Source of the DNA: Rhodospirillaceae bacterium
GTDB taxonomy: Bacteria; Pseudomonadota; Alphaproteobacteria; SHVZ01
NCBI GenBank assembly: GCA_016792585.1
Contig: JAEULB010000147.1
Coordinates: 1 to 56,342, forward strand
Length of the DNA stretch: 56,342 nucleotides
Reading direction: 5' to 3'
A model generated the notes under the pieces. The model did not search any database and was not told the DNA's origin. It saw only the letters and a list, made by a program, of their open reading frames with translations. The translations under genes and the position numbers were made by a program. Shown here one piece after another: positions 16,548-24,321 of the stretch (position 1 is the stretch's first letter; the number at the start of each line of letters is the position of its first letter).

Positions 16548-17633
16548 CTATCGGCAGGCGCCGTTCTTCTCTCGGGTCTCGATGAAACGGATCAGGCAGT
16601 CACCGTAGCGCTTGGTGAAGACGCCGCTGCCGGCACCGCCATGGCCGTTCCGCTTCCCGTCCCTGAGCGGGACGACGTCCTCGCCGTCTTCGTAGATGAC
16701 GGTATTGCCGATGCCTTTCGCGGCCAGCTCCTCGCGGGCGAAAGCGGTCTGCTGAACCGCCTCCGGAACGTAGCCGTCCCACGCGAAGAAGACCGCGGCG
16801 AAAGCGACGGGGCCTGGCTTGATCGCACGGATCATCCGTCGCCAGTCCTCTGGCGCGACCAGCGTCGCCCGGCTGGTCGCTTCGCCATGGCGCGCCGCGG
16901 AGATCGACAGGACGCCGTCGATCGGAACGGCGCCCTTCGCTAGGAACTCGATCGATTGCCAGGCGCCGCGCGACTGCCCGGCGAGCACGATCTTCCTGTA
17001 TCCGGCGGAGCGCAGCTTGGGCACGGACTCGGTGAGGCGCGACAACGCCCAGTCGATATCGCCGTCGAGGCAGGGATCGCGGTCGAAGCGGAGCACATCC
17101 CAGCCTTCGAGGTTGAAGCGCGTCACGACCGACCAGGCCGCGTTCATCCGCTGATCGTTGCAGCGCCCGGAGTATCCATGCTGCCAGACCAGCACGCCCT
17201 TCGCCCGCCGCGGTCCATAGACGAAATAGCCCTCACGAGAGGTGAAGTCGCCGATACCGTGCTCGTAATAGGGCAGGCCGAACTCGGCACCCGGATAGAC
17301 GATCCTCATGTTGACGGCATAGAGACGGCATTCGTCGGTGCCTTTGGAGCGCTTCATCTGCTCGGTGCAGCTCCGCATCGCCGACTCGATCGCCGCCTGC
17401 TCGCTCGTTGCACCGTAGCTGACGCCCCAGGCCCCCTTGGCGTTGACTGCCATCGCCCGGTTGAGCCGCTGCCCCAGAAACAGGTCGCGCCAGCCGTCTT
17501 GGGCGCTGCGCCCCGGTCCCTGGTACTTCCGAAACCGCTCGATGTCCTCCGCGGAATGTAGAGGGCCGGCGTATTGCGCGTTCGCTGCGCCTGTGAGCGC
17601 GACGATGAGCAATACGACCAGCCGCCAGATCAT
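16548..17633 (-). CDS. Secreted alpha/beta hydrolase-like protein with DUF4189-like N-terminal region
   Basis: A 361-residue protein with a signal peptide ending at AANA-Q near residue 19, so it acts in the periplasm or outside. Residues about 47-110 (GWRDLFLGQRLNRAMAVNAKGAWG..., with two Cys at 89 and 102) resemble the small DUF4189-type module. From about 140 the protein looks like an alpha/beta hydrolase: VLVWQHGYSGRC would be the oxyanion strand and LAGQSRGAW places Ser221 as a nucleophile in G-x-S-x-G. An acid/His pair is likely at the end (EDGEDVVPL and RNGHGGAG). The substrate is unknown. It starts eight bases after the dehydrogenase stop and seems to be the last gene of a nine-gene operon. 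Confidence 0.7.
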   Translation of the reverse strand: MIWRLVVLLIVALTGAANAQYAGPLHSAEDIERFRKYQGPGRSAQDGWRDLFLGQRLNRAMAVNAKGAWGVSYGATSEQAAIESAMRSCTEQMKRSKGTDECRLYAVNMRIVYPGAEFGLPYYEHGIGDFTSREGYFVYGPRRAKGVLVWQHGYSGRCNDQRMNAAWSVVTRFNLEGWDVLRFDRDPCLDGDIDWALSRLTESVPKLRSAGYRKIVLAGQSRGAWQSIEFLAKGAVPIDGVLSISAARHGEATSRATLVAPEDWRRMIRAIKPGPVAFAAVFFAWDGYVPEAVQQTAFAREELAAKGIGNTVIYEDGEDVVPLRDGKRNGHGGAGSGVFTKRYGDCLIRFIETREKNGACR

Positions 17634-17641
17634 GGACTTTC

Positions 17642-18445
17642 TCAGTTGAACTTCGCCGTGATGCCGCCGTCGACCACCAGCTCGACCGCGGTCACGTACT
17701 TGGCCTCGTCAGATGCCAGATAGAGCGCCGCATAGGCGACGTCCCAGGCATCGCCCATATGACCCATCGGGCATTGCGCGTCGCGGCGCTTCACCATCTC
17801 GGCGGAGTCGTTGGCGCTCGAGTACGCAGACTGCAGGCCGGCATGAATCAGTGGCGTGTTCATCAATCCCGGCAGCACGCAGTTCGCGCGGATGCCCTTC
17901 TTCGCGTATTGCAGCGCGATCGTCCGGGTGAAGCCGAAGATCGCGCTCTTGGTCGTCGAGTAGGTGATGTAGGGCACGCCGGAATCGCGCATGCCGGCGA
18001 TCGAGGCGATGTTGACGATCGCGCCCTTGCCCTGCTTCACCATGATCGGCAGCACGCGACGGCAGGTCAGCATCAGGCTCTTCAGATTGATGTCGAAGAC
18101 CTTGTCCCACTCCTCCTCGGTGATCTCCTCGATCGCCGTGAGTCGAGCGATACCGACATTGTTGTGCAGGATGTCGATGCGGCCGTACTTGTCCATCGCG
18201 GCCTTGATCGCCGCGTCGACATCGTCCGCCTTCGAGACGTCGGCCTTGACCGTCAGCGCCTCGCCGCCCTCGGCGCGGATGATGGAAGCGGTCTCTTCCG
18301 CGGCATCGCGGTTGACGTCGATGCAGACGACCTTGGCGCCTTCGCGCGCGAACAGCACGGCGACCGCCTTGCCATTGCCCCATCCAGGGCCGATCGAGCC
18401 GGCGCCGACGACGACAGCGACCTTATCCTTGAGCCGTTCCGCCAT
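17642..18445 (-). CDS. Short-chain dehydrogenase/reductase (classical SDR)
   Basis: A 267-residue cytosolic NAD(P)-dependent oxidoreductase. The cofactor motif is GAGSIGPGWGNG near residues 14-25, a known SDR variant of TGxxxGxG. Asp43 at the end of the second strand (CIDVNR) suggests NAD(H). HNNVG stands for NNAG. The catalytic residues are Ser148, Tyr162 and Lys166 (YSTTK). I chose the ATG at 18445 because GGGAGG lies just upstream; an in-frame ATG at 18463 would place that ribosome site inside the gene. It overlaps the preceding hydrolase gene by 23 bases. Substrate is unknown; the operon suggests an alcohol or ketone released during catabolism of the imported compound. Confidence 0.9.
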   Translation of the reverse strand: MAERLKDKVAVVVGAGSIGPGWGNGKAVAVLFAREGAKVVCIDVNRDAAEETASIIRAEGGEALTVKADVSKADDVDAAIKAAMDKYGRIDILHNNVGIARLTAIEEITEEEWDKVFDINLKSLMLTCRRVLPIMVKQGKGAIVNIASIAGMRDSGVPYITYSTTKSAIFGFTRTIALQYAKKGIRANCVLPGLMNTPLIHAGLQSAYSSANDSAEMVKRRDAQCPMGHMGDAWDVAYAALYLASDEAKYVTAVELVVDGGITAKFN

Positions 18446-19385
18446 CGTCTCCCTCCCTTTCATCGAGATCGGTTTCTTCGACGAACCGGTCGAAGGCCCG
18501 CCAGAAGCGGTTTCTCAGATCGTCGCGCTCCTGGAGGATTTCGTGCAGCGCCTCCTCGATCATGACGAAACGCCCGCGCGGCAGGCGCCGGACCAGCGCC
18601 CTGGCGGCCTCGGTGTCGACCAGCGCGTCGAGACCGGCGCCGACGATCATCGTCGGAGCGTAGACGCCCTCGACATAGCCGTGGGAGCGAATCTCGCCGA
18701 TCGAGCGGAAGGCGGCCGTAAGCCATCCATAGGTCGGGCCGCCGATGCCGAGCGCACGGTTAGCATGGACCTGCTCCGCGGTCCGCATGAAGCGCTGCCG
18801 GTCGGACGTGAGGATGTTGCCCTCGAACAGTTCGCGCCAAGGCCCATAGTCCTGCCCGCCGGGCACGTAGTGGTCGTCAAGCCCGATCCAGGAGAGGCCG
18901 ACCGCGGCGAGATGCGCGAGGGCATGGGTTCCCGGCGGCAGCACGAGGTCGATCATCGGCGCGACCAGGACCGCGCGGGCGATCCGCGCCGGCCGGTCAT
19001 GCGCCAGCCTAAGCGCCAAGTGGCCACCCATCGAATGCCCGACCAGCGTCAGCGGTCCATGCGGCACCGCCTCGGCAAGGAATATGTCCAGGTCGGCAAG
19101 AAAGCGATCGAAGTCGCCGATATGGCCCTTGTCGCGATTGGAGAGCGAACGTTCCGACAACCCCTGCCCGCGCCAGTCCATGGTCCAGACCGAGAAGCCA
19201 CGTTTCTGGAAATCGGCGATCGTCTCCAGGTGCTTCTCGATGAACTCGCTGAAGCCGGTCAGGAACAGGAGGCGCCGGTCGCCGGGAGCTTTCGCCGGAA
19301 AGGAGGCGGTTCGGAGCCGCGCGCCGTCCTCTGCCTCCAGCCAGCGGACGACGCCGTCCTGGTCCTCGATGCTCGGCACACTCAT
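18423..19385 (-). CDS. Alpha/beta hydrolase, lysophospholipase/monoacylglycerol-lipase-like
   Basis: A 320-residue cytosolic protein with no signal peptide. The fold markers are LFLTGFSEFIEKH (oxyanion-hole strand), MDWRGQGLSER and the nucleophile elbow VGHSMGGHLALR with Ser118. The late Asp and His are probably in VGAGLDALVD and IEEALHEIL. This pattern is that of serine aminopeptidase S33/PldB-type hydrolases. I chose the ATG at 19385, which overlaps the upstream permease stop by ATGA; the frame extends further upstream only as an antisense shadow of that permease. Its place between transporter and dehydrogenase genes suggests it cleaves an ester or amide in the imported compound (inference). 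Confidence 0.88.
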   Translation of the reverse strand: MSVPSIEDQDGVVRWLEAEDGARLRTASFPAKAPGDRRLLFLTGFSEFIEKHLETIADFQKRGFSVWTMDWRGQGLSERSLSNRDKGHIGDFDRFLADLDIFLAEAVPHGPLTLVGHSMGGHLALRLAHDRPARIARAVLVAPMIDLVLPPGTHALAHLAAVGLSWIGLDDHYVPGGQDYGPWRELFEGNILTSDRQRFMRTAEQVHANRALGIGGPTYGWLTAAFRSIGEIRSHGYVEGVYAPTMIVGAGLDALVDTEAARALVRRLPRGRFVMIEEALHEILQERDDLRNRFWRAFDRFVEETDLDEREGDDGGTAQG

Positions 19386-20179
19386 GCGCGACGTTCCTTT
19401 CGGCCGAGCAGCCAGATCCCGGCCATCACGGCGAGCGCGCCGATGCCGACCATGATCGTCGCCAGCGCGTTGATCTGCGGGTTGAGGCCGAGGCGGACGC
19501 TGGAGAAGACGATCATCGGCAAGGTGGTGGCGCCCGGACCGGCGACGAAGCTCGCCAGCACCACGTCGTCCAGCGACAGCATGAAGGCGATCAGCCAGCC
19601 GCCCCCGATCGCCGGCAGGGTCAGCGGCAGGGTCACGCGTAGGAAGACCTGCGGCGGCGTGGCGCCGAGGTCGAGCGCGGCTTCCTCGAGCGAGCGGTCG
19701 AAATCGGCGAGCCGCGCCCGGACGACGAGCGCCACATAGGCCATGCCCAGCGTCGCGTGCGCCGCGACGATGGTACCGGCGCCGCGCCCGGGCCATCCCA
19801 GCCACGCGTCGAGCGAGACGAAGGCGAGCAGCAATGCCAGGCCGAGGATCACCTCCGGCAGGGTCAGCACCGCGCCGAGCGCGGCGGCGACGAGCCCGCG
19901 GCCACGGAAGCGCCCGAGCCTCGCGAGCGCGAAGCCGGCAAGCGCACCGGTCACCGTCGCGACGCTGGCGGATGCCACGGCGATCAGGAGGCTGAGGCCC
20001 GCGGCCTCGACCAGGCGTTGGTTCTTCATCAGCTCGCCGTACCAGCGCGTGGAAAAACCCGACCACAGGGTCACCAGGCGTCCCTCGTTGAACGAGAAGG
20101 CGACGATCCAGAGGATCGGTCCATAGAGGAAGGCGAAGCCGACTCCGAGCGCCAGCACACGGAGGCTCCTGCCGCTCAT
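19382..20179 (-). CDS. PotI-type ABC transporter permease
   Basis: A 265-residue inner-membrane protein with six membrane segments, of the spermidine/putrescine class. The first loop NEGRLVTLWSGFSTRWY and the EAA motif EEAALDLGATPPQVFLRVTLPL are typical of PotC/PotI, as is FMLSLDDVVLASFVAGPGATTLP. The ATG at 20179 overlaps the stop of the PotH-type gene by four bases, and its own stop overlaps the hydrolase start by four bases, giving tight translational coupling. Confidence 0.92.
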   Translation of the reverse strand: MSGRSLRVLALGVGFAFLYGPILWIVAFSFNEGRLVTLWSGFSTRWYGELMKNQRLVEAAGLSLLIAVASASVATVTGALAGFALARLGRFRGRGLVAAALGAVLTLPEVILGLALLLAFVSLDAWLGWPGRGAGTIVAAHATLGMAYVALVVRARLADFDRSLEEAALDLGATPPQVFLRVTLPLTLPAIGGGWLIAFMLSLDDVVLASFVAGPGATTLPMIVFSSVRLGLNPQINALATIMVGIGALAVMAGIWLLGRKERRA

Positions 20180-21036
20180 CCGAGGCCCCTTGCCGCCGGC
20201 GTCTGCGACTTCTGCGAAAGCGCGATCGGCGCCGCCAGCAGGACCAGCAGCACGACGGCAAGCGAGGAGGCGAGCGGCCAATCGCGGTTGTTGAAGAATT
20301 CCTGCCAGATCACCTTGCCGATCATCGGCGTGCCGGGACCGCCCAGCAGCTCCGGCACGACGAACTCGCCGACAGCCGGCACGAAGACGAACAGCGATCC
20401 GGCGAGCGCGCCCGGCAGCGACAGCGGTACGGTCACCGACCAGAAGACGCGCATCGGCCTGGCGCCGAGATCGGCGGCCGCCGCCGCCAGCGCCGGATCG
20501 ATCTTCTCCAGGCTCGCATAGATCGGCAGCACCATGAACGGCAGGTAGGTGTAGGTCATGCCGATCGCGACCGCGAAGGCGCTCGGCACCAGCGCCAGCG
20601 GCCCGTCGATGATGCCGAGGGACTGCAGCACCTCGCTGAGGAAGCCGGTCGGGCGCAGCAGCCCGATCCAGGCATATACCCGGACCAGGAACGAGGTGAC
20701 GAAGGGCAGCGCCACCAGCGCCAGAAGCGGCGCACGCCACCGCCGAGAAGTCCCGGCAATGGCCCAGGCCATCGGGTAGCCAATCAGAAGGCAGGCGCCG
20801 GTCGAGCTCACCGCGAGGCCGAGCGAGGCGAGGATCGCTTCGAGATAGAGCTCGTCGTCCAGCAGCAGCGCGAAGTTGGCAAGGCTCCCCTGGAAGGAGC
20901 CGTTAGCGAACAGCGGCGTGAACGGCGGCTGGCCGATCACCGCCTGCGACAGCGATACCTTCAGGATCAGCGCGAAGGGCAAGCCGAAGAACAATGCGAG
21001 CCACAGCGCCGGCAGGCCGATCAGGAGACGCCGCAT
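20176..21036 (-). CDS. PotH-type ABC transporter permease
   Basis: A 286-residue inner-membrane protein with about six membrane segments of the PotB/PotH class. Family markers include VALPFVTSFLVRVYAWIGLL, YTYLPFMVLPIYASLEKIDP and an EAA region AAAADLGARPMRVFWSVTVPL, followed by FVPAVGEFVVPELLGG. It starts one base inside the end of the ATPase gene and overlaps the PotI-type gene by four bases. It pairs with PotI as a heterodimeric channel. Confidence 0.92.
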   Translation of the reverse strand: MRRLLIGLPALWLALFFGLPFALILKVSLSQAVIGQPPFTPLFANGSFQGSLANFALLLDDELYLEAILASLGLAVSSTGACLLIGYPMAWAIAGTSRRWRAPLLALVALPFVTSFLVRVYAWIGLLRPTGFLSEVLQSLGIIDGPLALVPSAFAVAIGMTYTYLPFMVLPIYASLEKIDPALAAAAADLGARPMRVFWSVTVPLSLPGALAGSLFVFVPAVGEFVVPELLGGPGTPMIGKVIWQEFFNNRDWPLASSLAVVLLVLLAAPIALSQKSQTPAARGLG

Positions 21037-22109
21037 CAGGCCGCCTCACCCGGGAAGACCAGCGCCGCCGCCGCCGGCCAGCTGACGGTGATCCGTTCGC
21101 CGACACGGGCCGCGATCCCGTCGCGGTTCGGCCGGCTGGCGCGGATCTCGACGCCCTCGGCCAGAGCCAGCCGATAGACCGACTGCTCGCCGAGATACGT
21201 GACCTCGCTGACCACCGCCGTCCGCGCATTGTCGCCGGCACCGAAGTCGATGCGTTCCGGCCGGATGCCGACCGCCACGGTCGAGCCGACCGGCGGATAG
21301 TCGCCGGACGGACGCGCCTCGATCGGCGCGATGCCGCCGACCTCGATGGTCAACGCACCCCCTGAATCGGCGACGCGCCCTTCCAAAAGGTTGAGTCGGC
21401 CGACGAAGCGCGCGACGGCGAGCGAGGCAGGCCGCTCGTAGAGATCCTCGGGCGTACCCTCCTGGGCAAGCCGGCCGCGATCGAGCAGGGCGACACGGTC
21501 GGCCAGTGCCAGCGCCTCCTCCTGGTCGTGCGTGACCAGCACGAAGGTGGTGCCGAGCGTGCGGTGAAGTCGCTTGAGCTCGCTCCGCGTGTGCTCGCGA
21601 AGTCCCCGGTCGAGCGCCGCCATCGGCTCGTCCAGCAGCAGCAGCTTCGGGCGTTTGGCCAGCGCCCGGGCCAGCGCGACACGCTGCGCCTGGCCGCCCG
21701 AGATCTCGCGCGGTCTGCGCTCGCCCAGCCCTTCGAGCCGCACCAGCGCCATCGCCTCGCGCACCCGCCGCTGCAATTCCTCGCCGGCGATCCCCTCCCG
21801 CCTGAGGCCGAAGGCGATGTTGTCGGCGACGGTCATGTGCGGGAACAGCGCGTAGGACTGGAACACAAGATTGATCGGCCGCGCATAGGCCGGGACGTCG
21901 GCAACGTCGGCGCCATCGAGCAGGATCCGCCCCTCGTCGGGCGCCTCGAAGCCCGCGACCAGACGGAGCAGCGTCGTCTTGCCCGATCCCGAGGCGCCGA
22001 GCAGCGCCGTGAACCCGCCCGCAGCGATCGAGAGGCCGAGGCCGTCGAGGACGACCGTATCGCCGAAGCGCTTGGTCAGCCCTTCGACCGACAGCGCCCC
22101 CTGCTTCAC
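21036..22109 (-). CDS. PotG/PotA-type ABC transporter ATP-binding protein
   Basis: A 357-residue ATPase. Walker A is GASGSGKTTLLRL near residue 35; the Q-loop is in NLVFQSYALFPHMTV; the signature is ISGGQAQRVALARAL; Walker B is LLLLDEPMAALDRGLR; the H-loop is FVLVTHDQEEALALADR. A C-terminal TOBE-type domain covers about residues 240-357. The signature has Ile in place of the usual Leu, which is common. The start is a GTG at 22109, one base after the stop of the binding-protein gene. Confidence 0.9.
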   Translation of the reverse strand: MKQGALSVEGLTKRFGDTVVLDGLGLSIAAGGFTALLGASGSGKTTLLRLVAGFEAPDEGRILLDGADVADVPAYARPINLVFQSYALFPHMTVADNIAFGLRREGIAGEELQRRVREAMALVRLEGLGERRPREISGGQAQRVALARALAKRPKLLLLDEPMAALDRGLREHTRSELKRLHRTLGTTFVLVTHDQEEALALADRVALLDRGRLAQEGTPEDLYERPASLAVARFVGRLNLLEGRVADSGGALTIEVGGIAPIEARPSGDYPPVGSTVAVGIRPERIDFGAGDNARTAVVSEVTYLGEQSVYRLALAEGVEIRASRPNRDGIAARVGERITVSWPAAAALVFPGEAA

Positions 22110-22110
22110 C

Positions 22111-23199
22111 CTATTTGCCGGCCTTGACCCGGGTGAACGACCGGGTGAAGGCGCGATCGATCTCGGGCGAGAGCGTCTTGTCGGCGAACAGGCGCTGCTT
22201 CACGGTCGCGCTCGGATAGACCGAGGCATCGGTCTTCAGGTCCTCGTCGACGAACTCGAGCGCCTTCGCATTCGGGCTCGCATAGGAGACCGCGTTCGAG
22301 ATCGCGCCGGCGACCTCCGGCGTCAGGATGAAGTTGATGAAGGCATGCGCGTTGTTCGGATGCGGCGCATCCGCAGGGATCGCCATCATGTCGAACCACA
22401 CCATCGCCCCTTCCTTGGGAATGACGTAGCCGACCTCGACCTTCTTGCCAGCATCGGCGGCGCGATTGCGCGCCTGGACGATGTCGCCGGAATAGCCCAG
22501 CACTAGGCAGATGTCGCCGCCGGCGAGATCGTTGATGTATTTGGAAGAGTGGAAGTAGGTGACGTGCGGGCGGATCTTCATCAGATGCGTCTCCGCCGCC
22601 TTCACGTCGTCCGCCTTGGTGGTGTTAGGATCGCGACCGAGGAACCGCAGCGTCGACTTCATGATGTCGGACGGCGAATCCAGCATCGCAACGCCGCAGT
22701 CCTTGAACTTCGAGACCACGGTTGGATCCATGATCAGCCGCCAGGAGTCGACCGGCGCGTTCGGCATCCGCTGCTTGATCTTCTCGACGTTGTAGCCGAT
22801 GCCGGTGGTGCCCCAGAGATAGGGAACGCCATAGGCGTTCCCCGGATCGTGGCTGGCGACGACACGCATCAGCGACGGATCGAGATTGGGCAGGTTCGGA
22901 AGCTTGGCCTTGTCGATTTTGCGAAACAGTCCCGCGCCGATCTGACGCTGCATGAATGAGGCGCTCGGCACGACTATGTCGTAGCCGCTCTTGCCGGCCA
23001 TCAGCTTGGCCTCGAGCATCTCGTTCGAGTCGAAGGTGTCGTAAACGACCTTGATGCCGGTCAGCTTCTCGAAGTCCTCGAGCGCGTCCTCGGCGATGTA
23101 GTCCGACCAGTTGTAGACATGCAGGATCTTCTGCTCCTGGGCCAGCGCCGGAGCGGCCATCAGAATCAACGCTGCGACGGAGCGAAGGATCGTGTTCAT
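22111..23199 (-). CDS. PotF/PotD-type ABC transporter periplasmic binding protein
   Basis: A 362-residue secreted protein with a signal peptide ending near PALA-Q (residues 17-21). The mature protein begins KILHVYNWSDYIAEDALEDF, the hallmark of polyamine-binding proteins; WSDYI is part of the ligand box in PotF. Further markers are FDSNEMLEAKLMAGKSGYDIVVPSA, PYLWGTTGIGYN and LGYSGDIVQARNRA. The presence of these suggests putrescine or a related amine, but the family also contains binders of other amino compounds. The ATG at 23199 overlaps the alanine dehydrogenase stop by four bases; the frame upstream of it is antisense noise. Confidence 0.92.
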   Translation of the reverse strand: MNTILRSVAALILMAAPALAQEQKILHVYNWSDYIAEDALEDFEKLTGIKVVYDTFDSNEMLEAKLMAGKSGYDIVVPSASFMQRQIGAGLFRKIDKAKLPNLPNLDPSLMRVVASHDPGNAYGVPYLWGTTGIGYNVEKIKQRMPNAPVDSWRLIMDPTVVSKFKDCGVAMLDSPSDIMKSTLRFLGRDPNTTKADDVKAAETHLMKIRPHVTYFHSSKYINDLAGGDICLVLGYSGDIVQARNRAADAGKKVEVGYVIPKEGAMVWFDMMAIPADAPHPNNAHAFINFILTPEVAGAISNAVSYASPNAKALEFVDEDLKTDASVYPSATVKQRLFADKTLSPEIDRAFTRSFTRVKAGK

Positions 23200-24314
23200 A
23201 GTCCGAGCGCCTCCTCGGCGGGCGTGTATTTCATGCGGAAGACGTCGGCGACGGCCTTGTAGGTGATGCGACCGCCCTTGACGTTGAGGCCGGCGCGGAG
23301 ATGGACGTCGTCGGCGAGCGCCTTTCGATAGCCCTTGTCGGCGAGCGCCAGCACGAAGGGCAGCGTCGCGTTGTTGAGCGCATGCGTCGAGGTGCGGGCG
23401 ACGGCACCCGGCATGTTGGCGACGCAGTAGTGGACGACGCCGTCGACCACATAGGTCGGATCGGCATGGGTGGTCGCATGCGAGGTCTCGAAGCACCCAC
23501 CCTGGTCGATCGAGATGTCGACCAGCACCGAGCCCTTCTTCATCCGCCCGACCATGTCGCGGGTCACCAGCTTCGGCGCCGCCGCACCTGGCACCAGCAC
23601 CGCACCGATCACCAGGTCGGCCGACAGCACATGGGTCTCGATCGCGTCGATGGTGGCGAAGGCGGTGTGCAGCCGGCTCCCGAACTGCAGGTCGAGCGCG
23701 TGCAACCGCTCGATCGCCTTGTCGATCACCACGACATGCGCTTCCAGGCCCATCGCCATCCTGGCCGCATTGGTGCCGGAGACGCCGCCGCCGAGGATCA
23801 CCACCTTGGCCGCCGGCACGCCCGGCACGCCGCCGAGCAGCACGCCGATGCCGCCCTGCTCCTTCTCCAGGCAATGCGCGCCGACCTGGATCGACATGCG
23901 GCCGGCGACCTCGCTCATCGGCGCCAGCAGCGGCAGCCCGCCCCGCGCGTTCGTCACCGTCTCGTAGGCGATGCAGGTGGCGCCCGACTTGACCAGGCCC
24001 TTGGTCTGGTCGTGATCCGCCGCGAGATGCAGGTAGGTGAACAGCGTGTGCTCGGGCCTGAGCATCTTGATCTCGCCCGGCTGCGGCTCCTTCACCTTCA
24101 CGATCATCTCGGCCTTCTCGAACACCTCCCTGGCGGAGGCGGCGATCTTGGCGCCGGCCGCCTTGTAGGCGGCGTCGTCGAAGCCGATGCCGAGCCCAGC
24201 CCCCTTCTCGACCAGCACCTTGTGGCCGCGATGGATCAGCTCGCGCACGCTCGCCGGTACCAGGCCGACCCGGTACTCGTGAACCTTGATCTCCTTGGGT
24301 ACCCCGACAAGCAT
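23196..24314 (-). CDS. ald: Alanine dehydrogenase
   Basis: A 372-residue cytosolic enzyme that interconverts L-alanine and pyruvate plus ammonia with NAD. The opening MLVGVPKEIKVHEYRVGL is diagnostic. The active-site residues fall at the family's standard positions: Arg15, Lys75 (KVKEP) and His96 (LHLAAD). The NAD motif VVILGGGVSG is near residue 172, and the later IDQGGC segment carries the catalytic Asp. Length matches the family. It lies seven bases after the E1-like gene and overlaps the binding-protein gene, so it belongs to a catabolic operon that would feed pyruvate and ammonium to the cell. Confidence 0.97.
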   Translation of the reverse strand: MLVGVPKEIKVHEYRVGLVPASVRELIHRGHKVLVEKGAGLGIGFDDAAYKAAGAKIAASAREVFEKAEMIVKVKEPQPGEIKMLRPEHTLFTYLHLAADHDQTKGLVKSGATCIAYETVTNARGGLPLLAPMSEVAGRMSIQVGAHCLEKEQGGIGVLLGGVPGVPAAKVVILGGGVSGTNAARMAMGLEAHVVVIDKAIERLHALDLQFGSRLHTAFATIDAIETHVLSADLVIGAVLVPGAAAPKLVTRDMVGRMKKGSVLVDISIDQGGCFETSHATTHADPTYVVDGVVHYCVANMPGAVARTSTHALNNATLPFVLALADKGYRKALADDVHLRAGLNVKGGRITYKAVADVFRMKYTPAEEALGL

Positions 24315-24321
24315 CGTTGGC

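Noticed and set aside
19386..20261. Upstream extension of the alpha/beta hydrolase frame
   Set aside because: The extension is an Arg-rich alternate frame of the PotI-type permease; the hydrolase fits its family from the ATG at 19385, which overlaps the permease stop.
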